DNA of 64,000 nt from CBDFLS01 sp965249185 (GTDB lineage: Bacteria > Chloroflexota > Dehalococcoidia > Lucifugimonadales > Australimonadaceae). The stretch covers positions 558,001 through 622,000 of the forward strand of contig CBDFLS010000002.1 in NCBI GenBank assembly GCA_965249185.1. The letters are read 5' to 3'. Of the stretch, positions 28,353-37,337 are shown in pieces (within the stretch, counting starts at the first letter, position 1; the number at the start of each line of letters is the position of its first letter). The position numbers and the translations under genes are program-made. The notes beneath the pieces were generated by a model, which was not told the DNA's origin, did not search any database, and saw nothing but the letters and a program-made list of their open reading frames with translations.

Positions 28353-28955
28353 CTAAAACATGCTGAGCTGCTCACCAGCGTTATCTGTGCTCGGCGGAGG
28401 AGCGTCTGCATTCTGGTGCAGCAGTTTGCCCACCTCCAGGAAGTCCTGCTCGATGGTCTGTCGAAGGCCCTGGTTGTGCAGGGCCGCCGCGGGATGGTAG
28501 AGCGGAAAGATAATGTTGCCGCCTACGTTGCGTGGCCGGGCCCGCACCTTGCTGATGGTGTCGTTGGGGAACCACTTGGCCAGGGCGTGCCGGCCCAGGG
28601 GAACGATCACCTGGGGGTTGATGAGCCGTATCTGCTCGTCCAAATACTTGGCGCAGGCGGCGATCTCGCCGGGATAGGGGTCGCGGTTGTTGGGAGGCCG
28701 GCACTTGACCGTGTTGGTGATGAAGACGTCCTCCCGCTTCAGCCCCACCGACACCAGCAGCTCATTCAGGAACTGGCCGGCGGGCCCCACGAAGGGGCGC
28801 CCCTGGCGGTCCTCATGGAAGCCGGGGCCCTCGCCGATAAACATAAGCCGTGCCTGAGGTGAGCCCTCACCGGGTACGGCGTTGGTCCGGGTCTGGTGCA
28901 GGGGACAGGCGGTGCAGGAGCGCACCTGCTGATGGAGTTCGTCGAGTGACGACAA
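28353..28955 (-). CDS. uracil-DNA glycosylase, family 4 (FeS type)
   Basis: 200 aa. The FeS cysteines appear as CTACPLHQTR near the N-terminus and VKCRPPNNRDPYPGEIAACAKYL in the middle. Motif 1 is GEGPGFHEDRQGRPFVG, and motif 3 is PLYHPAAAL near residue 150. The enzyme removes uracil from DNA, initiating base-excision repair. It starts with TTG at 28955, eight bases after AGGAGG, and ends with the short tail QLSMF. The gap 28956-29084 shows no gene. Confidence 0.93.
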   Translation of the reverse strand: MSSLDELHQQVRSCTACPLHQTRTNAVPGEGSPQARLMFIGEGPGFHEDRQGRPFVGPAGQFLNELLVSVGLKREDVFITNTVKCRPPNNRDPYPGEIAACAKYLDEQIRLINPQVIVPLGRHALAKWFPNDTISKVRARPRNVGGNIIFPLYHPAAALHNQGLRQTIEQDFLEVGKLLHQNADAPPPSTDNAGEQLSMF

Positions 28956-29084
28956 AGGGAGCGCCTCCTAAAACCTTGGCGCTTTTCTCAAACAACGACT
29001 AGTCACACGAGCAAAGAATAGCATCTCGCCGCTCCGTCGTCCAGCTTCGACGGTAGCGGTAAGCGGAGGCCGCTTCACGAAAGG

Positions 29085-29345
29085 TTACTCGTCCTTGAAG
29101 CCCTGGCTCTGGATGTAGTCCATGGCGTTCTGGAGCGTGTGGATCTTCTCGGCGTCTTCATCCGAGATCTTCAGTGCGTTATCGCCTTCGGAGAACTCCT
29201 CCTCCAGGGCCATGATCAGCTCGACCAGGTCCAGGGAGTCGGCGTTGAGGTCGTCGACGAAAGAGGTCTCGGGGGCCACCTTCGCCTCATCGCTCCCCAG
29301 CCGGTCTACCACGACCTTTTTCACGCGCTCAAAGACGGTCGCCAT
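29085..29345 (-). CDS. acpP: acyl carrier protein
   Basis: 86 aa acidic helical protein. The phosphopantetheine attachment serine is in VDDLNADSLDLVELIMALEE (the DSL motif near residue 38). It carries growing acyl chains for type II fatty acid synthesis. The C-terminal half is slightly unusual, with an inserted SEGDNALK loop. The ATG overlaps the stop of nusB (TAATG), and it is the last gene of the DUF177-rpmF-fabD-nusB-acpP operon. Confidence 0.95.
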   Translation of the reverse strand: MATVFERVKKVVVDRLGSDEAKVAPETSFVDDLNADSLDLVELIMALEEEFSEGDNALKISDEDAEKIHTLQNAMDYIQSQGFKDE

Positions 29346-29866
29346 TACTCCTCCTTGTTTGGGGGTGATACGGGGTTTTGGGATGATGCGGGATTGGTAA
29401 CGGCGTGCACCTCCGCCATCTGCTCTGCCAGGGCGGAGCCCAGCACACCGTTGATGAACTGCGAGGAGGTCTCGCCTCCGTAGCTCTTCGCAAGCTCCAC
29501 CGCTTCGTTGATCACCGCCTTGGGTGGCGTTTCCGCCTCGTACCGGAGCTCGTAGAGCGCAAGGCGGAGGATGTTCCGGTCCACCACTGACATCTGCCCA
29601 ATCGGCCAGGCGGGCGCCAGGCGTTGGAGCGTGCCGTCCAGCTCCGTCCGATGGGCGAGCACCCCCTCGATGCAGCGCTCGCTGAAGGCGACCGTCTCTT
29701 GGCTCGCCTGCGCCATCTCCGTCTGGTGCCGGAGGGCGTCGCGCCACGAGTGGCCCGTGAGGTCTAGCTCGTGGAGCACCTGCAGGGCCAGCGTCCGCGC
29801 CCGCCGCCGGACCGCCGGATATCCTGCTTTGGCCCGCCTCGGCGTGTTTGTGCGCATAGTTGCCAT
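29345..29866 (-). CDS. nusB: transcription antitermination factor NusB
   Basis: 173 aa, longer than most NusB at the C-terminus (tail after HAVTN is Ser/Pro/Gln-rich). The core RRRARTLALQVLHELDLTG, IDRNILRLALYEL-like VVDRNILRLALYELRY, and PPKAVINEAVELAKSYGGETSSQFINGVLG are typical. It binds boxA RNA with NusE/S10 to prevent premature termination in rRNA operons. A second in-frame ATG nine bases downstream is an alternative start. It overlaps acpP by one base. Confidence 0.95.
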   Translation of the reverse strand: MATMRTNTPRRAKAGYPAVRRRARTLALQVLHELDLTGHSWRDALRHQTEMAQASQETVAFSERCIEGVLAHRTELDGTLQRLAPAWPIGQMSVVDRNILRLALYELRYEAETPPKAVINEAVELAKSYGGETSSQFINGVLGSALAEQMAEVHAVTNPASSQNPVSPPNKEE

Positions 29867-29893
29867 GGCCTGTAAAAGTGCGAAAGCGCCCCT

Positions 29894-30829
29894 CTAGCTT
29901 ACCGTCAGTGCGGCCAGGGCGTCTAGGTCTCCGACCGAGACCGCTTCAACCTCTCGCCGGACCCGCCGTGCCAGCCCGCTGAGGACCTGGCCAGGCCCGA
30001 TCTCGATGAACCGCGTGACCCCTTCGGAGGCCATATGCTCTATGGACTGCTGCCACCAGACACAGGTGCAGAGCTGCTGGGCCAGCTCCCTCCTGATCTG
30101 TTGCGGTGTGGTGATGGGGCGGGCGGTGGTATTGGCGATAACGGGCGCCGAGGGCCGCCGGAACCGGACTCCCGCCAGCGCTTGCTCGATCCCCTCTTGG
30201 GCCGGACGCATCACCTCGGTGTGGAAAGCGCCGCTCACCTCCAGACGTATGCCTCGCCGCGCACCGCGCTCCAGGGCCAGCTTTTGGGCGCGCTCCACCG
30301 CCTCCACGGGCCCGGCAATAACCATCTGCTGGACGCTGTTGACGTTGGCGAGCTGGGCGCCGGTGTCACGGCAGAGCTGCTGCACCGCATCCAGCTCCAT
30401 GCCCAGGAGTGCGACCATGGCGCTGGGTGTCCGGTCCGAGGCCTGCTGCATGAGCCGGCCCCGCCGTCGCACCAGCTCCAGACCGGTGGCCAGGTCCATG
30501 GCGCCGGTGGCCACCAGCGCCGTGTACTCGCCCAGGCTGTGCCCCGCCACGAAACGCGGCTTCGGCATCGACTCGGGGCCCAGCCGCTCCTCCATGGCCC
30601 GCAGGCAGGCGATGCTCACGCACATGATGGCGGGCTGGGCGTTTTCGGTGCGCGCCAGCTCCTCCGGGGGCCCCTCCAGAATGAGCGTGCTGAGCGACTG
30701 CCCCAAGACGGCATCCGCCTCCTGGAACACCCGCAGGGCCGCCGGGGAACCGTGGTAGAGGTCGGCGCCCATGCCCACGGTCTGAGCGCCTTGGCCGGGG
30801 AAGAGAAATGCGGTGGAGGACGCGCTCAT
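29894..30829 (-). CDS. fabD: malonyl CoA-acyl carrier protein transacylase
   Basis: 311 aa. It transfers malonyl groups from CoA to ACP for fatty acid chain extension. The N-terminal FLFPGQGAQTVGMG, the active-site GHSLGEYTALVATGAM (nucleophilic Ser), the substrate Arg region LVRRRGRLMQQA, and the late His in VSGAFHTEVM are visible. It lies between rpmF and nusB; the ACP it loads is encoded two genes downstream. plsX, fabH and fabG, often in such operons, are missing here. Confidence 0.96.
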   Translation of the reverse strand: MSASSTAFLFPGQGAQTVGMGADLYHGSPAALRVFQEADAVLGQSLSTLILEGPPEELARTENAQPAIMCVSIACLRAMEERLGPESMPKPRFVAGHSLGEYTALVATGAMDLATGLELVRRRGRLMQQASDRTPSAMVALLGMELDAVQQLCRDTGAQLANVNSVQQMVIAGPVEAVERAQKLALERGARRGIRLEVSGAFHTEVMRPAQEGIEQALAGVRFRRPSAPVIANTTARPITTPQQIRRELAQQLCTCVWWQQSIEHMASEGVTRFIEIGPGQVLSGLARRVRREVEAVSVGDLDALAALTVS

Positions 30830-30920
30830 CGAAAGACGCTTCGCATGGCGCGATGAGGCAGGGGACGATGCAGGTGGTCGCTCACGAGGGCGCGCGCCTC
30901 AAGCCCAAGGGGAGAGCCCC

Positions 30921-31109
30921 CTAGCTCGCGGCCTCGATGTGGAGCACGTCGCGGCCGTTGTAGTAGCCACAGGCGGGACACGCCTGGTGAGGCGGCACGG
31001 GGCGGTGGCAATGCGAGCACTGGGACAGGTTCGGCAGCGTGACATGCCGGTGGGCAGCTCCCGTGCCCTGTCGGGACTTGGAGCGCCTTCGCTTGGGTAG
31101 TGGTGCCAT
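30921..31109 (-). CDS. rpmF: 50S ribosomal protein L32
   Basis: 62 aa. The basic N-terminus MAPLPKRRRSKSRQGTGAAH is followed by a zinc ribbon with CSHCH near residue 31 and CPAC near residue 44, then GYYNGRDVLHIE, the standard L32 end. It starts 5 bp after the DUF177 gene, the usual gene order in bacteria. A 91-bp gap separates it from fabD. Confidence 0.96.
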   Translation of the reverse strand: MAPLPKRRRSKSRQGTGAAHRHVTLPNLSQCSHCHRPVPPHQACPACGYYNGRDVLHIEAAS

Positions 31110-31114
31110 ACTTG

Positions 31115-31672
31115 CTAACTCCTTCTCATCGTCGGCGTCGCATCGCCCTTGCCCACGAGCAGCCCCCGAAGCGGAGTCCTGGCGGGTTCCTCATCGCTGG
31201 AGCATTGGCACGAGCCTTCGTTCAGGTCCGCTCCACAGCGTCGGCACAGGCCTTGGCAATCCTCACGGCAGAGGGGTTTGAGTGGCGTGGCCGCTATCAG
31301 GTGCTGACGGACCGTCTCGGTCAGGTCCAGCACGTGGTGGTCGTCGATGGTAAAGCTCTCTCGGTCGTCGTCCTCCTCCGGACTCAACCGGGCGCCGGTG
31401 GTGATGTTCACCGTGGGAAGATGGATGTCGTCGAGGCGCAACTCCACCCGGCGGGCAGAGGGCGCCAGGCACCGGCTGCAGAGGCTCGCCATCGCCGTGT
31501 GGAGCGTGCCCGTGGCCCAGACCCCCCGGTCCGTCCGCATAAGCCGGGCACTCCCCTTCACCGGCGTCGCCTCGGCCTCCTCTTCGAACTGGAGTTGGTC
31601 CGCCACCTGGTGCAGGCGGATGGAGCCGATGGGCTCCTTCAGTAGCTGCGCCACATTCACCAGCAGGCTCAC
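31115..31672 (-). CDS. DUF177 (YceD) family protein, rRNA-accumulation factor
   Basis: 185 aa from a GTG at 31672. An upstream GTG at 31684 touches the AAGGGAGG ribosome site, so it is an unlikely start; the protein begins MSLLVNVAQLLKEPIGSIR, as in the family. The core contains RTDRGVWATGTL, CSRCLAP with a cysteine pair, and the C-terminal LKPLCREDCQGLCRRCGADL metal-site region. YceD/DUF177 proteins are encoded upstream of rpmF and influence 23S rRNA levels. This is the first gene of the five-gene operon. Confidence 0.87.
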   Translation of the reverse strand: MSLLVNVAQLLKEPIGSIRLHQVADQLQFEEEAEATPVKGSARLMRTDRGVWATGTLHTAMASLCSRCLAPSARRVELRLDDIHLPTVNITTGARLSPEEDDDRESFTIDDHHVLDLTETVRQHLIAATPLKPLCREDCQGLCRRCGADLNEGSCQCSSDEEPARTPLRGLLVGKGDATPTMRRS

Positions 31673-31695
31673 CGCTTCCAGCACCTCCCTTGGGG

Positions 31696-31725
31696 ATTAT
31701 AGCTGCCAGCACCGGCATGGTGCAA
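31696..31725 (-). promoter_or_regulatory. promoter of the DUF177-rpmF-fabD-nusB-acpP operon
   Basis: Read on the minus strand: TTGCAC (31720-31725), an 18-bp spacer, then TATAAT (31696-31701). The expected start leaves a leader of only about 15-20 nt before the ribosome site. Confidence 0.7.
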
Positions 31726-31775
31726 ACGGGGCGGCGCACCCCAGAGCCAACCGATGGGGAGGCTCCGCTCCTCGT

Positions 31776-31785
31776 ATGCTACAAT
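31776..31785 (+). promoter_or_regulatory. extended -10 promoter for metG
   Basis: TGC directly before TACAAT at 31780-31785 gives an extended -10 element about 30 bp before the metG ATG. No good -35 is visible. Confidence 0.5.
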
Positions 31786-31814
31786 AGCTTCACTCCTGAC
31801 ACGTTAGGCCCCCC

Positions 31815-33494
31815 ATGCCTGATCACATCCTTGTTGCCGTGGCCTGGCCCTATGCCAACGGCTGGCTCCACTTGGGCCATCTGGCCGGCTGCTACCTTCC
31901 CGCCGACATCTTCGCCCGTTACCACCGGCTGAAGGGCAACCACGTGCTCATGGTCTCCGGCAGCGACCAGCACGGCACGCCCATTACCATGCGTGCCGAG
32001 CAGGAGGGGCTCGACCCCCAAGAGGTGGTGGACAAGTACCACGCCTCGTTTCTCGAGTGCTGGCGGCGGCTGGGCATCAGCTTCGATCTGTTCACGACCA
32101 CCGGCACCGACAACCACCGCCAGGTGGCCCAAGAGATCTTCTCGCGCCTCTATGAAAAGGGGGACATCTACCCCGGCCAGATGAAGGTGGCCTATTCGCC
32201 CGACTTCCGGCGCTACCTGCCGGACCGGTACGTGGAGGGAACCTGCCCCCGTTGCGCCAATCCCAGCGCCCGGGGCGACCAATGCGACCAGTGCGGCCGG
32301 ACCCTGGACCCGGTGGACCTTGGCGATCCGGTCTACCGCAACGGGGGCCGCAGCTATCCCGTGGAGATCAGAGATGAGGAGCACCTCTTCCTCAAGCTGA
32401 GCGCCTTTCAGCAGGCGCTGATGGACTGGGTCGAGCCCCAGGAGCACTGGCGCAGGAACGTTCGCAACTTCACCCGGGGCTTTCTCCAGGAGGGACTTCG
32501 CGACCGGGCCATCAGCCGTGACCTGGACTGGGGCATACCCGTCCCGGTGGCCGGCTACGAAGAGAAACGGATCTACGTCTGGTTCGAAGCGGTCATCGGC
32601 TACTTATCCGCCAGCCAGGAGTGGGCCAAGCTGTCGGGCGACCCGGAGGCGTGGCGCTCCTTTTGGACCGATCCCCAGGCCCGGAGCTACTACTTCATCG
32701 GCAAGGACAACATCCCGTTTCACTCCATCATCTGGCCGGCCATGCTCATGGGCTACGGTGGCCTCAACCTCCCCTACGACGTTCCGGCCAACGAGTTCCT
32801 TACGCTGGAGGGCCGACAGCTCTCCACCAGCCGCAACTGGGCCGTGTGGCTCCCCGACTACTTGGAGCGGTTCCCGCCCGACCCGTTGCGCTACCATCTC
32901 GCGGCCAACATGCCCGAGAGCGGCGACGCCGACTTCTCCTGGGCCGAGTACGTACGCCGCACCAACGATGAGCTGGTGGCCACCTACGGAAACCTGGTCC
33001 ACCGGGTGCTCACCCTGGTCCACCGCCACTTCGATGGGCGGGTGCCGGACCCGGGGCCGCTGGAGCCGGCGGACCAGGAGCTGTTGCGGAAAACAGAGGC
33101 CTCCCTGGAAAGCGTGGGCGCCAGCCTGGAGGGCTGCCGTTTCCGGGAGGCGGTCCAAGGCTTCATGGCGCTGGCCCAGGAGGCCAACCGCTATCTGGAC
33201 GCCCAAGCGCCCTGGAAGCGGATAAAGGAAGAGCGGGAGGCGGTGGCCCGATGCCTCTATACCGTCCTCTGCACCATCTCCGGTCTCAGGGTGGCCACCT
33301 CGCCCTTTCTTCCCTTCAGCGCGCAGCGGCTCCACGAGCTGCTGGGGTTCGATGGGTCCGTCGAGCAGGGCGGCTGGCGGCTGGACCGGCCGCGGCCGGG
33401 CACACAGCTTCCGCCTCCGGAGCCCCTCTTCGCCAAGCTGGATGATGCGGTGGTGGAGAAGCAGACGGTCGAGATGGGAAGCCCTCGTGCGTAA
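31815..33494 (+). CDS. metG: methionyl-tRNA synthetase
   Basis: 559 aa, without the C-terminal tRNA-binding EMAP domain. The HIGH motif is HLGH in YANGWLHLGHLAGCYLP. Zinc cysteines are in CPRCANPSARGDQCDQC. The KMSKS-equivalent is LSTSRN in LEGRQLSTSRNWAVWL, a variant common in this synthetase. The anticodon-binding helical domain follows. It charges tRNA-Met for initiation and elongation. It is followed after 24 bp by the polyprenyl synthase gene on the same strand. Confidence 0.96.
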   Translation: MPDHILVAVAWPYANGWLHLGHLAGCYLPADIFARYHRLKGNHVLMVSGSDQHGTPITMRAEQEGLDPQEVVDKYHASFLECWRRLGISFDLFTTTGTDNHRQVAQEIFSRLYEKGDIYPGQMKVAYSPDFRRYLPDRYVEGTCPRCANPSARGDQCDQCGRTLDPVDLGDPVYRNGGRSYPVEIRDEEHLFLKLSAFQQALMDWVEPQEHWRRNVRNFTRGFLQEGLRDRAISRDLDWGIPVPVAGYEEKRIYVWFEAVIGYLSASQEWAKLSGDPEAWRSFWTDPQARSYYFIGKDNIPFHSIIWPAMLMGYGGLNLPYDVPANEFLTLEGRQLSTSRNWAVWLPDYLERFPPDPLRYHLAANMPESGDADFSWAEYVRRTNDELVATYGNLVHRVLTLVHRHFDGRVPDPGPLEPADQELLRKTEASLESVGASLEGCRFREAVQGFMALAQEANRYLDAQAPWKRIKEEREAVARCLYTVLCTISGLRVATSPFLPFSAQRLHELLGFDGSVEQGGWRLDRPRPGTQLPPPEPLFAKLDDAVVEKQTVEMGSPRA

Positions 33495-33518
33495 GGAAAG
33501 GGCAAAACAAGTGGGAAG

Positions 33519-34502
33519 ATGACAGAAGCAGCGGATATCCAGGTCCAGCATATCTACGAGCCGGTCCAGGCTCAGCTCGACTGGGTGACGAAGAACCTAA
33601 AGGGGCTTGCCTCCCAAGCGGGCTTCTCGGTCGACGGGCTCGTGGAGCAAGTCGTGGATGGCAGCGGCAAGAAGGTCCGCCCGGCCGTCGCCCTCCTCGC
33701 CGCCGAGTTCCATCCCCACGAGCCGAATCTGTCCGTCACCACGGCCACCGCCATGGAGCTGCTGCACATAGCCACGCTCATCCACGACGATACGATCGAT
33801 AACTCGGCGATGCGGCGCGGCCGTGCCACCATCAGCAGTGAGTGGGGGCGCAACGTGGCCATCCTTTTGGGCGACTACGTTTTCGCCGTCTCCGCCACCT
33901 TTGTCTGCGAGAGCGGTAGCCTACGGGTGGTCCGGCGCTTCTCCGAGACGATCATGGAGCTGGCCAGCGGCGAGCTGAGCGAGCATTTCAGCATCCACGA
34001 TTGGCATCAGACCAGGGCGGACTACGAATCGCGTATCTATCAGAAGACGGCGTCGCTCTTCTGCACCGCCGCCGAGTGCGGGGCCGTGGTGAGCGGTGCC
34101 CCAGAGCCCGTCAGCGAGGCGTTCAACGCCTATGGCTACAATCTGGGCATGGCCTTCCAAATCATGGACGACATCCTGGACTTCCAGGGCACGGAGGCCG
34201 AGCTGGGCAAGCCCGTCGGCAACGACTTGCTTCAGGGGATACTGACCCTGCCGGTGCTGCTCTTTGTCGAGCGGCACCCCCAAGAGCCCGTGCTCCAGCG
34301 CCTCTTGGCCGGCGGGCGCGACGAGGCGGACTTGCGGCGCGTGGTGGAGATGGTGCGGGACTCTTCGGCCGTCGATGAAGCCTTGCTCGTGGCCGACGAG
34401 TACCGGGACCAGGCCGTCGCGGCCCTGCGCAACCTGGAGCAGAACCGGGCCCGGCGCTCGCTGGAGGAACTCACCGGCTACGTGACTCACCGCCGCAGCT
34501 AG
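33519..34502 (+). CDS. polyprenyl diphosphate synthase
   Basis: 327 aa trans-isoprenyl diphosphate synthase. The first aspartate-rich motif is LIHDDTIDN in ATLIHDDTIDNSAMRRG, and the second is MAFQIMDDILDF; GKKVRPAV is the substrate Lys/Arg region. It elongates farnesyl or geranyl diphosphate into the side chain of menaquinone or ubiquinone-like quinones; chain length is not determinable. It is co-directional with metG and ends at a 7-bp hairpin. Confidence 0.92.
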   Translation: MTEAADIQVQHIYEPVQAQLDWVTKNLKGLASQAGFSVDGLVEQVVDGSGKKVRPAVALLAAEFHPHEPNLSVTTATAMELLHIATLIHDDTIDNSAMRRGRATISSEWGRNVAILLGDYVFAVSATFVCESGSLRVVRRFSETIMELASGELSEHFSIHDWHQTRADYESRIYQKTASLFCTAAECGAVVSGAPEPVSEAFNAYGYNLGMAFQIMDDILDFQGTEAELGKPVGNDLLQGILTLPVLLFVERHPQEPVLQRLLAGGRDEADLRRVVEMVRDSSAVDEALLVADEYRDQAVAALRNLEQNRARRSLEELTGYVTHRRS

Positions 34503-34520
34503 CCCCGATTTCATCGGGGC
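34502..34520 (+). terminator. hairpin after the polyprenyl synthase gene
   Basis: GCCCCGAT and ATCGGGGC pair around a TTC loop at the stop codon. No T-run follows, so this may be a rho-dependent end or a stability element. Confidence 0.5.
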
Positions 34521-34560
34521 GCCTCCGCCGCAGGCGGACGGGTTCCCGGCGCGCTCCGGC

Positions 34561-35430
34561 CTACGCCATGGCCGCGCTCTTGTGCTGTTCGTCGGCGTGG
34601 TAGGAGGAGCGGACCAGCGGGCCCGAGGCTACGTGGCGGAAGCCCAGCTTCCGTCCCAGCTCGCCAAGCTCCGCGAACTCGTCGGGGTGGTAGAACCGCT
34701 CCATGGGCAGGTGGGAGCTGGAGGGGCGCAGGTACTGGCCGATGGTCAGCAGCTCGCAGCCCACGGCCCGCAGGTCGGCCATCGTCTCGGCCAGCTCATC
34801 CATCGTCTCGCCCAGGCCCACCATGACGCCGCTCTTGGTGGGGATGTGTGGCGCCATCTCCTTGGACCGGCGCAGCAGCTCCAGCGAGAGGTCGTAGTCA
34901 CCCTTGGCGCGCACCGAGCGGAAGACGCGCCGGACCGTCTCGATGTTGTGGTTGAGCACGGCGGGGCCCGCCTCCAGAACGCTTTGGAGGGCCTGCCGAT
35001 TGCCCTGGAAGTCGGGAACCAGCACCTCCACGAGGCAGGTGGGCAGCGCGTCCCGCACCCGGCGGATGCACTCGGCAAAGACGAATGCGCCACCGTCCGG
35101 CAGGTCGTCGCGGTCCACGGAGGTGATGACGCAGTAGCGCAGGCCCAGCTTGGCCACCGTGCGGGCGAGGCGAGCGGGCTCCTCCAGGTCCAGCCCCGTG
35201 GGCTTGCCGCTGGTCACGGCGCAGTAGCGGCACGCGCGGGTGCAGACATCGCCCAGCACCATGAACGTGGCGCTCCGCCGCTCCCAGCACTCGCCGATGT
35301 TGGGGCAGTGGGCCTCCTCGCACACCGTGTGCAGCTCGGCGGAGCGGAGCTGCTGGCGCAGCTCCAAATAGTTGGGCCCGCCGGGCATCCGCACCTTCAG
35401 CCAGGGGGGAAGCCGCCGCTCAGTGACCAT
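34561..35430 (-). CDS. lipA: lipoyl synthase
   Basis: 289 aa radical SAM enzyme that inserts two sulfurs into octanoyl groups on lipoyl domains. The auxiliary cluster cysteines are CEEAHCPNIGECW, and the radical SAM motif is CTRACRYCAV. The C-terminal YHPDEFAELGELGRKLGF and serine (VRSSYHADEQ) are typical. The ATG at 35430 follows GTGAGGTGCC; the upstream extension to 35472 has no family similarity. LipB and lipoylated dehydrogenase genes are not in the window. Confidence 0.95.
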   Translation of the reverse strand: MVTERRLPPWLKVRMPGGPNYLELRQQLRSAELHTVCEEAHCPNIGECWERRSATFMVLGDVCTRACRYCAVTSGKPTGLDLEEPARLARTVAKLGLRYCVITSVDRDDLPDGGAFVFAECIRRVRDALPTCLVEVLVPDFQGNRQALQSVLEAGPAVLNHNIETVRRVFRSVRAKGDYDLSLELLRRSKEMAPHIPTKSGVMVGLGETMDELAETMADLRAVGCELLTIGQYLRPSSSHLPMERFYHPDEFAELGELGRKLGFRHVASGPLVRSSYHADEQHKSAAMA

Positions 35431-35761
35431 TGGCACCTCACGCTTCTGGACCGGACAGCACCATCTTAGCAACCGGCCGGAGAGAGGACAAGGAGCTCAC
35501 GTGGGATGGTTCGTCCTGGCGGCTCGGTTTTGTCCGTGGGCGCTGGGGCGCGCAGGGTCGTGGCCTGTCCCCGCTCATGGTCCGACGGGCTCACCACGAT
35601 GGTTCGACAAGCTCACCATGAGCGGGAATAGATAATCCGCTCACCCTGAGGCTCTCGAAGGGTCACCCTGTCCGATGATGCTTCGCTCATGGTTCGACAA
35701 GCCCTTCATCATCCGGAGCCGGAAGAAGGGACGGACGGGTGGGAAAATTCGGCTGGGCCCA
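35431..35761. repeat. intergenic dispersed-repeat region
   Basis: A stretch of 331 bp without a gene. It contains CACCACGATGGTTCGACAA (35592-35610, identical to 49975-49993), the inverted repeat copy 35611-35690, and TTCGACAAGCCC near 35695. These are related to phrases at 22.6-23 kb, 50.0 kb and 59.4 kb. Confidence 0.75.
35611..35690 (-). repeat. about 80-bp dispersed repeat, copy 2 (inverted)
   Basis: The reverse complement of the element at 22824-22902, differing at only a few positions. Confidence 0.8.
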
Positions 35762-37174
35762 TCACCGCTTTGGTGCCGTCGTCTGCTTCCCTCCGCGGCC
35801 GATGGTGTGCTCCAGCGCCTCGCGCAGGCTGCGCACCGGCACTACCTCCAGCGGCGCGGGCGCGGCGCCCGGCTCCGGGGCGCTCCCCGGCGGCACCAGC
35901 GCCCGCCGGAAGCCGTGGCGGGCCGCCTCCGCCAGCCGGCGCTCCACCTGGGGCACCCGGCGCACCTCGCCGTTGAGCCCCACCTCGCCCACGAACACCG
36001 TGGCCGGGTCCAGGGGGCGGTCGTGAAAGCTGGAGGCGATGGCCAGGGCCACGGCCAGGTCGGCGGCGGGCTCGCTCACCCGCAGGCCGCCGGCCACGTT
36101 CACCATCACGTCCTGGCCGGCCAGGGCCACGCCGGCGCGGCGCCCCAGCACCGCAGTCACCATCACCATCCGGTTGAAGTCGATGCCGTTACACGTTCGG
36201 CGGGGCGGATTGAAGATGCTGGGGTGCGTGAGCGCCTGCACCTCCGCCAGCAGGGGCCGGCTGCCCTCCAGCGTCACCACGATGGCGGAGCCGGAGACCC
36301 CCTCCTGGCGCTCGCCGATGAAGGCCGCCGACGGGTCCGCCACCTCGGCCAGGCCGTCCGCGCGCATCTCTAGGAGCGCCACATCGTTGGTGGGACCGAA
36401 CCGGTTCTTCACGCCATGCGCCAGCCGGTAGCTGCTGAGGGGCTCGCCCTCCAGGTAGAGCACCACATCCACCATGTGCTCCAGCACCCGGGGCCCGGCG
36501 ATGGAACCGTCCTTGGTCACGTGGCCGGCCAGGAACACCGGCGAACCCGCGTCCTTGGCCCAGCGCATCAGGAGCTGGGCGCACTCTCGCACCTGGACCA
36601 CGCTTCCGGCGCTTGATGGCGCCTCCTCCGAGTAGAGGGTCTGGATGGAGTCCACCACCACGGCTTGGGGCGCCGTCGACTCGAGCTGCTCCAGGACCCG
36701 CTCGACCTGGGTCTCCGCCAGGAACAGCACGCCGCTGGCGGCCACGCCCAGCCGCTCGGCGCGGAGGCGCACCTGCCCGCCGGACTCCTCCCCCGAGACG
36801 TAGAGCACGCGGAGGCCGGTGCCGGCCAGGCCGGCGGCGAGCTGGAGCAGGAGGGTGGACTTGCCGATGCCCGGCTCGCCGGCCAGGAGCAGCAAGGAGC
36901 CGCGGACCACGCCTCCCCCCAGCAGCCGGTCCATCTCGGGCATGGCCAACGTCAGCCGCTGCTCGCCGTCCGAGGGCAGCCGGTCCAGCGCCAGAGGCTG
37001 GGAGGTGCGCGGAGCGGCCCCAACGGCGCGCGTGCGCGGGCCGCGGGCGGCTGCTGCCACCTCCTCGTAGCTGTTCCAGGCGGCGCAGACGGCGCAGCGG
37101 CCCTCCCATCGGGGACTGCTGTGGCCACACTCCTTGCAGAGGAAGATGGACTTCGGCTTGCGGCTGGTAGTCAT
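35762..37174 (-). CDS. radA: DNA repair protein RadA
   Basis: 470 aa. The N-terminal C4 zinc finger CKECGHSSPRWEGRCAVC, the Walker A GEPGIGKSTLLLQL, the RadA-specific KNRFG motif in GVKNRFGPTNDVALL, and a C-terminal Lon-like S16 domain (VGEVGLNGEVRRVPQ) are present. It drives branch migration during homologous recombination. A GTG 12 bases upstream is an alternative start; neither site has a strong ribosome motif. A 12-bp hairpin separates it from clpC. Confidence 0.95.
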   Translation of the reverse strand: MTTSRKPKSIFLCKECGHSSPRWEGRCAVCAAWNSYEEVAAAARGPRTRAVGAAPRTSQPLALDRLPSDGEQRLTLAMPEMDRLLGGGVVRGSLLLLAGEPGIGKSTLLLQLAAGLAGTGLRVLYVSGEESGGQVRLRAERLGVAASGVLFLAETQVERVLEQLESTAPQAVVVDSIQTLYSEEAPSSAGSVVQVRECAQLLMRWAKDAGSPVFLAGHVTKDGSIAGPRVLEHMVDVVLYLEGEPLSSYRLAHGVKNRFGPTNDVALLEMRADGLAEVADPSAAFIGERQEGVSGSAIVVTLEGSRPLLAEVQALTHPSIFNPPRRTCNGIDFNRMVMVTAVLGRRAGVALAGQDVMVNVAGGLRVSEPAADLAVALAIASSFHDRPLDPATVFVGEVGLNGEVRRVPQVERRLAEAARHGFRRALVPPGSAPEPGAAPAPLEVVPVRSLREALEHTIGRGGKQTTAPKR

Positions 37175-37285
37175 GGGCTGGGACACTCAGGTCCGGCCGA
37201 TACCATACGGCAAAGAGGCAGATGTCACCAGGGCCGTTTGGCTCCAATAGAATCGGGCCCGGACGGCCGGGACCCCGAATGCAGA

Positions 37286-37312
37286 GAGGGGAAGCCCTGC
37301 GGGCTTCCCCTC
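37286..37312 (-). terminator. terminator hairpin downstream of clpC
   Basis: A perfect 12-bp stem (GAGGGGAAGCCC with GGGCTTCCCCTC) around a TGC loop, 26 bp after the clpC stop. The T-run is weak. Confidence 0.65.
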
Positions 37313-37337
37313 ATCACTGTTGCCTGACGACGCTCGC

